NCBI GenBank assembly: GCA_015490395.1
Contig: WFXX01000050.1
Coordinates: forward strand, 1-7,359
Direction: 5' to 3'
DNA: 7,359 bases
Origin: Gammaproteobacteria bacterium
GTDB taxonomy: Bacteria; Pseudomonadota; Gammaproteobacteria; DRLM01
A model generated the notes under the pieces. That model had not been told where the DNA came from. It searched no databases and worked only from the letters and a program-made list of their open reading frames with translations. The translations under genes and the position numbers were made by a program. This document shows positions 5,207 to 7,359 of the stretch, in pieces (within the stretch, counting starts at the first letter, position 1; every line of letters starts with the position of its first letter).

Positions 5207-7359
5207 TGGCGTCGGGCGCGGTGGCCACGGGCTCGGGCGGTGGAGCGCCCTCCTCCGGAAGGGCCCTCGCCGGTCCCGGCGCTCCCTAAGGACCGGCGGC
5301 GGTCCTGGGTACCGCTCCGGTCCTTCACGGTGCGCGGGGCCTTGGCCCTCGCCTTAGCCTTAGCCTTAGCCTTAGCCTTAGCCTTAGCCTTAGCCTTAGC
5401 CTTAGCTTTGGCTTTGGCTTTGGCTTTGGCTTTGGCCTTGGCTTTGGCTCTCTTGGCTCTGGCCTTGCTCTTGGTCTTGTTGACCTTGGTCGGGGTATGG
5501 CCTGTCCCGGTAGTCCGGACCCCGGGCTCCCCCTGGCCCTGGTCCGCGCCGGCTGCTGCCCCATCGGTGCGGGCTCGCCGCCCTCCCCGACCCTTGCGGG
5601 AACGGCCCGGGGGGCGTGTCTCTTCCTCGGCCAGGACGAAGTCGATCTTGCGCTCGTCCAGGTCCACGCGGGCCACCTGGACCTTCACGGGATCGGCTAG
5701 GCGGAAAGCGCGGCGGGTGTGCTCGCCCACCAGGCGGTGCTTCACGGGATCGAAGCGGTAGTAGTCCCGCGGCAACGCGGTGACGTGCACCAGGCCCTCC
5801 ACGTAGAGGTCCTTGAGCTCCACGAAGAGGCCGAAGCTGGTGACGGCGGTGACGATGCCCTCGAAGACCTCGCCGACCTTGTCCTGCATGTACTCGCACT
5901 TGAGCCAGGCCACCACGTCGCGGGTGGCCTCGTCGGCGCGCCGCTCGGTCATGGAGCAGTGGTCGCCCAGCTGCACCAGGTCCTCGTGCCGGTAGGGCCA
6001 GGCCCGGCGAGGGCGGCGCTGCAGCAGGTGACGCAGGGCCCGGTGCACCAGCAGGTCCGGATAGCGGCGGATGGGCGATGTGAAATGGGTGTAGGCCGGG
6101 AAGGCCAGGCCGAAGTGCCCCTGATTGTCGGGGGAGTAGACGGCCTGATTCATGCTCCGCAGCACCACGGTCTGGATGAGGTGGGCATCGGGCCGGTCTT
6201 GGGCCTGCTCGAGCAAGCGGGCAAAGTGCCTGGGCTCGGGCCGCTCCCCGCCGCCCAGCCTCAGGCCCAGCTCCCCCAGGAAGGCCCGCAGGTCCGCCAG
6301 CTTCTCCGGGGAGGGGCCCTCGTGCACCCGGTAAAGCACCGGGAGCCCGGCCGCCTGCAGGTGCTCGGCGGCGCAGACGTTGGCCGCGATCATGAACTCC
6401 TCGACCATGCGGTGGGCGTCGTTGCGCTCCACCGGCTCGATGCGCTCGATCTTGCGCTCGGGGCCGAAGACGATGCGCGTCTCCACCGTGTCGAAGTCGA
6501 TGGCCCCCCGGCGGGCGCGGCGGGCCCGCAGCACCTGGTAGAGCCGGTGGGCCTCCTCCAGGTGAGGCAGGAGGTGGCGCAGCCGGCGACGCGCCTCGCG
6601 ACGGCGGAACTGCACCGCGTCCGCCACCTCGGTGTAGGTCAGGCGCGCTGCCGAGCGCATCACCGCCTCGAAGAAGCGGTAGCGGCGCACGTGCCCGGTG
6701 GGCGTGAAGAGCATCTCGCAGGCCACGCACAGGCGGTCCACCTGGGGGTTGAGGGAGCAGAGGCCGTTGGAGAGCGCCTCGGGGAGCATGGGGATGACCC
6801 GCCCGGGGAAGTAGACCGAGTTGCCGCGCAGGCGTGCCTCCTCGTCCAGGGCGCTCCCGGGCCGGACGTAGTGCGAGACGTCGGCGATGGCCACCACCAG
6901 CCGCCAGCCCTTGCCGTGGCGCTCGCAGTAGACGGCGTCGTCGAAGTCCCGGGCGTCCTCGCCGTCGATGGTCACCAGGGGCAGGCCCCGCAGGTCCTCC
7001 CGTCCCTGCTTGGCCTCCTCGGGCACCTCCCCGCCGAAGGCGGCGGCCTCCTCCAGGACGGCCGCCGGCCAGCGGTGAGGCAGCTCGTAGGCCCGGATGG
7101 CCACGTCGATCTCCATCCCGGGGGCCATGTGCTCGCCCAGCACCTCCACCACCCGACCGATGGGCTGGGTCGTGGGGGTGGGTTGCTCCACCAGGTCCAC
7201 CACCACGATCTGGTTGTCGGAGGCCCCGTCCCGGTACTCGGGCGGCACCAGGATGTCCTGGCTGATGCGGGCGTTGGAGGGGACGACGAAACCGACGCCG
7301 TGCTCCAGGCGGAAGCGGCCCACCACGCGCTGGTTGGCTCGCTCGAGCACCTCCACCAC
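5200..7359 (-). CDS. rnr: Ribonuclease R with unusual Lys-Ala repeat tail (5' end outside window)
   Basis: RNase R is a processive 3'-5' exoribonuclease that degrades structured RNA, rRNA fragments and, with SmpB-tmRNA, nonstop mRNA. The visible 720 codons begin inside the second cold-shock domain (GRFRLEHGVGFVVPSNARIS, residues 14-33). The RNB domain follows with TIDGEDARDFDDAVY; D132, D138, D140 and D141 align with E. coli D272, D278, D280 and D281, so about 140 residues are missing upstream. Later RNB marks are HFTSPIRRYPDLLVHR (425-440). The S1 domain is about 495-577 (VGEVFEGIVTAVTSFGLFVE). The terminal GTG at the window edge is an ordinary valine codon, not a start. The tail (578-719) is long and basic: an Arg/Gly-rich part, then a KA repeat at 639-670, then an Arg/Gly/Ser-rich end. 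Basic tails are normal in this family and contact ribosomes and tmRNA; a perfect dipeptide repeat is not. rlmB follows after 12 bases. Confidence 0.97.
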   Translation of the reverse strand: MVEVLERANQRVVGRFRLEHGVGFVVPSNARISQDILVPPEYRDGASDNQIVVVDLVEQPTPTTQPIGRVVEVLGEHMAPGMEIDVAIRAYELPHRWPAAVLEEAAAFGGEVPEEAKQGREDLRGLPLVTIDGEDARDFDDAVYCERHGKGWRLVVAIADVSHYVRPGSALDEEARLRGNSVYFPGRVIPMLPEALSNGLCSLNPQVDRLCVACEMLFTPTGHVRRYRFFEAVMRSAARLTYTEVADAVQFRRREARRRLRHLLPHLEEAHRLYQVLRARRARRGAIDFDTVETRIVFGPERKIERIEPVERNDAHRMVEEFMIAANVCAAEHLQAAGLPVLYRVHEGPSPEKLADLRAFLGELGLRLGGGERPEPRHFARLLEQAQDRPDAHLIQTVVLRSMNQAVYSPDNQGHFGLAFPAYTHFTSPIRRYPDLLVHRALRHLLQRRPRRAWPYRHEDLVQLGDHCSMTERRADEATRDVVAWLKCEYMQDKVGEVFEGIVTAVTSFGLFVELKDLYVEGLVHVTALPRDYYRFDPVKHRLVGEHTRRAFRLADPVKVQVARVDLDERKIDFVLAEEETRPPGRSRKGRGGRRARTDGAAAGADQGQGEPGVRTTGTGHTPTKVNKTKSKARAKRAKAKAKAKAKAKAKAKAKAKAKAKAKAKAKAKARAKAPRTVKDRSGTQDRRRSLGSAGTGEGPSGGGRSTARARGHRARRQG
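5351..5404 (-). repeat. Perfect hexanucleotide microsatellite, 9 copies, in rnr tail
   Basis: Nine uninterrupted copies of GCCTTA on the plus strand read as AAG GCT on the coding strand and encode Lys-Ala. It is in frame, so gain or loss of copies changes tail length without shifting the frame. Its 50 percent GC contrasts with the much richer surrounding DNA. The perfect identity suggests recent expansion by replication slippage. Confidence 0.97.
5405..5446 (-). repeat. Second hexanucleotide tract, 7 copies, synonymous with the first
   Basis: Seven units abut the nine-copy tract: five GCTTTG, one GCCTTG and one GCTTTG on the plus strand. On the coding strand these are AAA GCC with one AAG GCC, again Lys-Ala. 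Together the two tracts give 16 consecutive KA pairs. The single variant unit suggests that this tract is older than the perfect AAG GCT tract. Flanking codons (KARAKRA before, RAKAP after) look like worn edges of the same repeat. Confidence 0.95.

Noticed and set aside
5289..5306. Hairpin AGGACC-GCCGCC-GGTCCT inside the rnr tail.
   Set aside because: A 6-bp stem within coding sequence with no T-run; several similar GC stems are expected by chance here.
5351..5404. GCCTTA repeat as a telomere-like or CRISPR-like array.
   Set aside because: It has no spacers, differs from known telomere units, is in frame within rnr and encodes a uniform dipeptide. It is a coding microsatellite.
4694..5761. 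A 355-codon plus-strand frame with a long Leu-Ala run resembling a membrane segment.
   Set aside because: It is antisense to rlmB and rnr. The Leu-Ala run is just the reverse strand of the Lys-Ala hexamer repeat, and the rest is Arg/Ser/Pro-rich without any family similarity.
7357..7359. GTG at the right edge as the start of rnr.
   Set aside because: Homology is already inside the second cold-shock domain there, and alignment of the catalytic aspartates shows about 140 residues missing upstream. It is an internal valine codon.

Overview
The window reads as a core chromosomal segment of a high-GC gammaproteobacterium. All eight genes lie on the minus strand, in transcription order rnr (5' end outside the window), rlmB, rpsF, rpsR, a DUF2232-like membrane protein gene, rplI, dnaB and alr (3' end outside the window). 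From general knowledge this is the order of the Pseudomonas aeruginosa locus (rnr-rlmB-rpsF-rpsR-membrane protein-rplI-dnaB-alr). It differs from E. coli, where priB lies between rpsF and rpsR and dnaB-alr is elsewhere. The GC-rich third positions and protein sequences would fit a Chromatiales or Thiohalorhabdus-like lineage, but the genus cannot be fixed from the sequence alone.

Layout, right to left. Positions 7359-5200 encode RNase R from within its cold-shock region through the RNB nuclease and S1 domains to a long basic tail. The tail carries a perfect (Lys-Ala)16 repeat encoded by two different synonymous hexamer tracts. Twelve bases later comes RlmB (23S rRNA 2'-O-methyltransferase). 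A 137-base intergenic region, the largest in the window, holds a candidate sigma70 promoter and a structured rpsF leader. S6 and S18 follow, then a polytopic membrane protein, L9, the replicative helicase DnaB and the N-terminal 251 residues of alanine racemase. The other gaps are 12 to 48 bases, so two transcription units are likely: rnr-rlmB, and rpsF through alr.

The genes cover RNA decay and rRNA modification, ribosomal proteins (S6 and S18 are neighbours in the 30S platform; L9 is in the 50S), replication-fork unwinding and D-alanine supply for peptidoglycan. This is growth-linked housekeeping. I see no mobile element, CRISPR array, tRNA or rRNA, and no stretch above 300 bases without a gene.

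Two items deserve follow-up. One is the RNase R tail repeat: two adjacent hexanucleotide microsatellites, different in DNA and identical in protein. The other is the rpsF leader, where a duplicated octamer (CCGGAAGG) allows two mutually exclusive folds, one of which covers the ribosome binding site. That leader is a candidate S6:S18 autoregulatory switch. Several stop codons also sit in small GC hairpins, which is a weaker observation.
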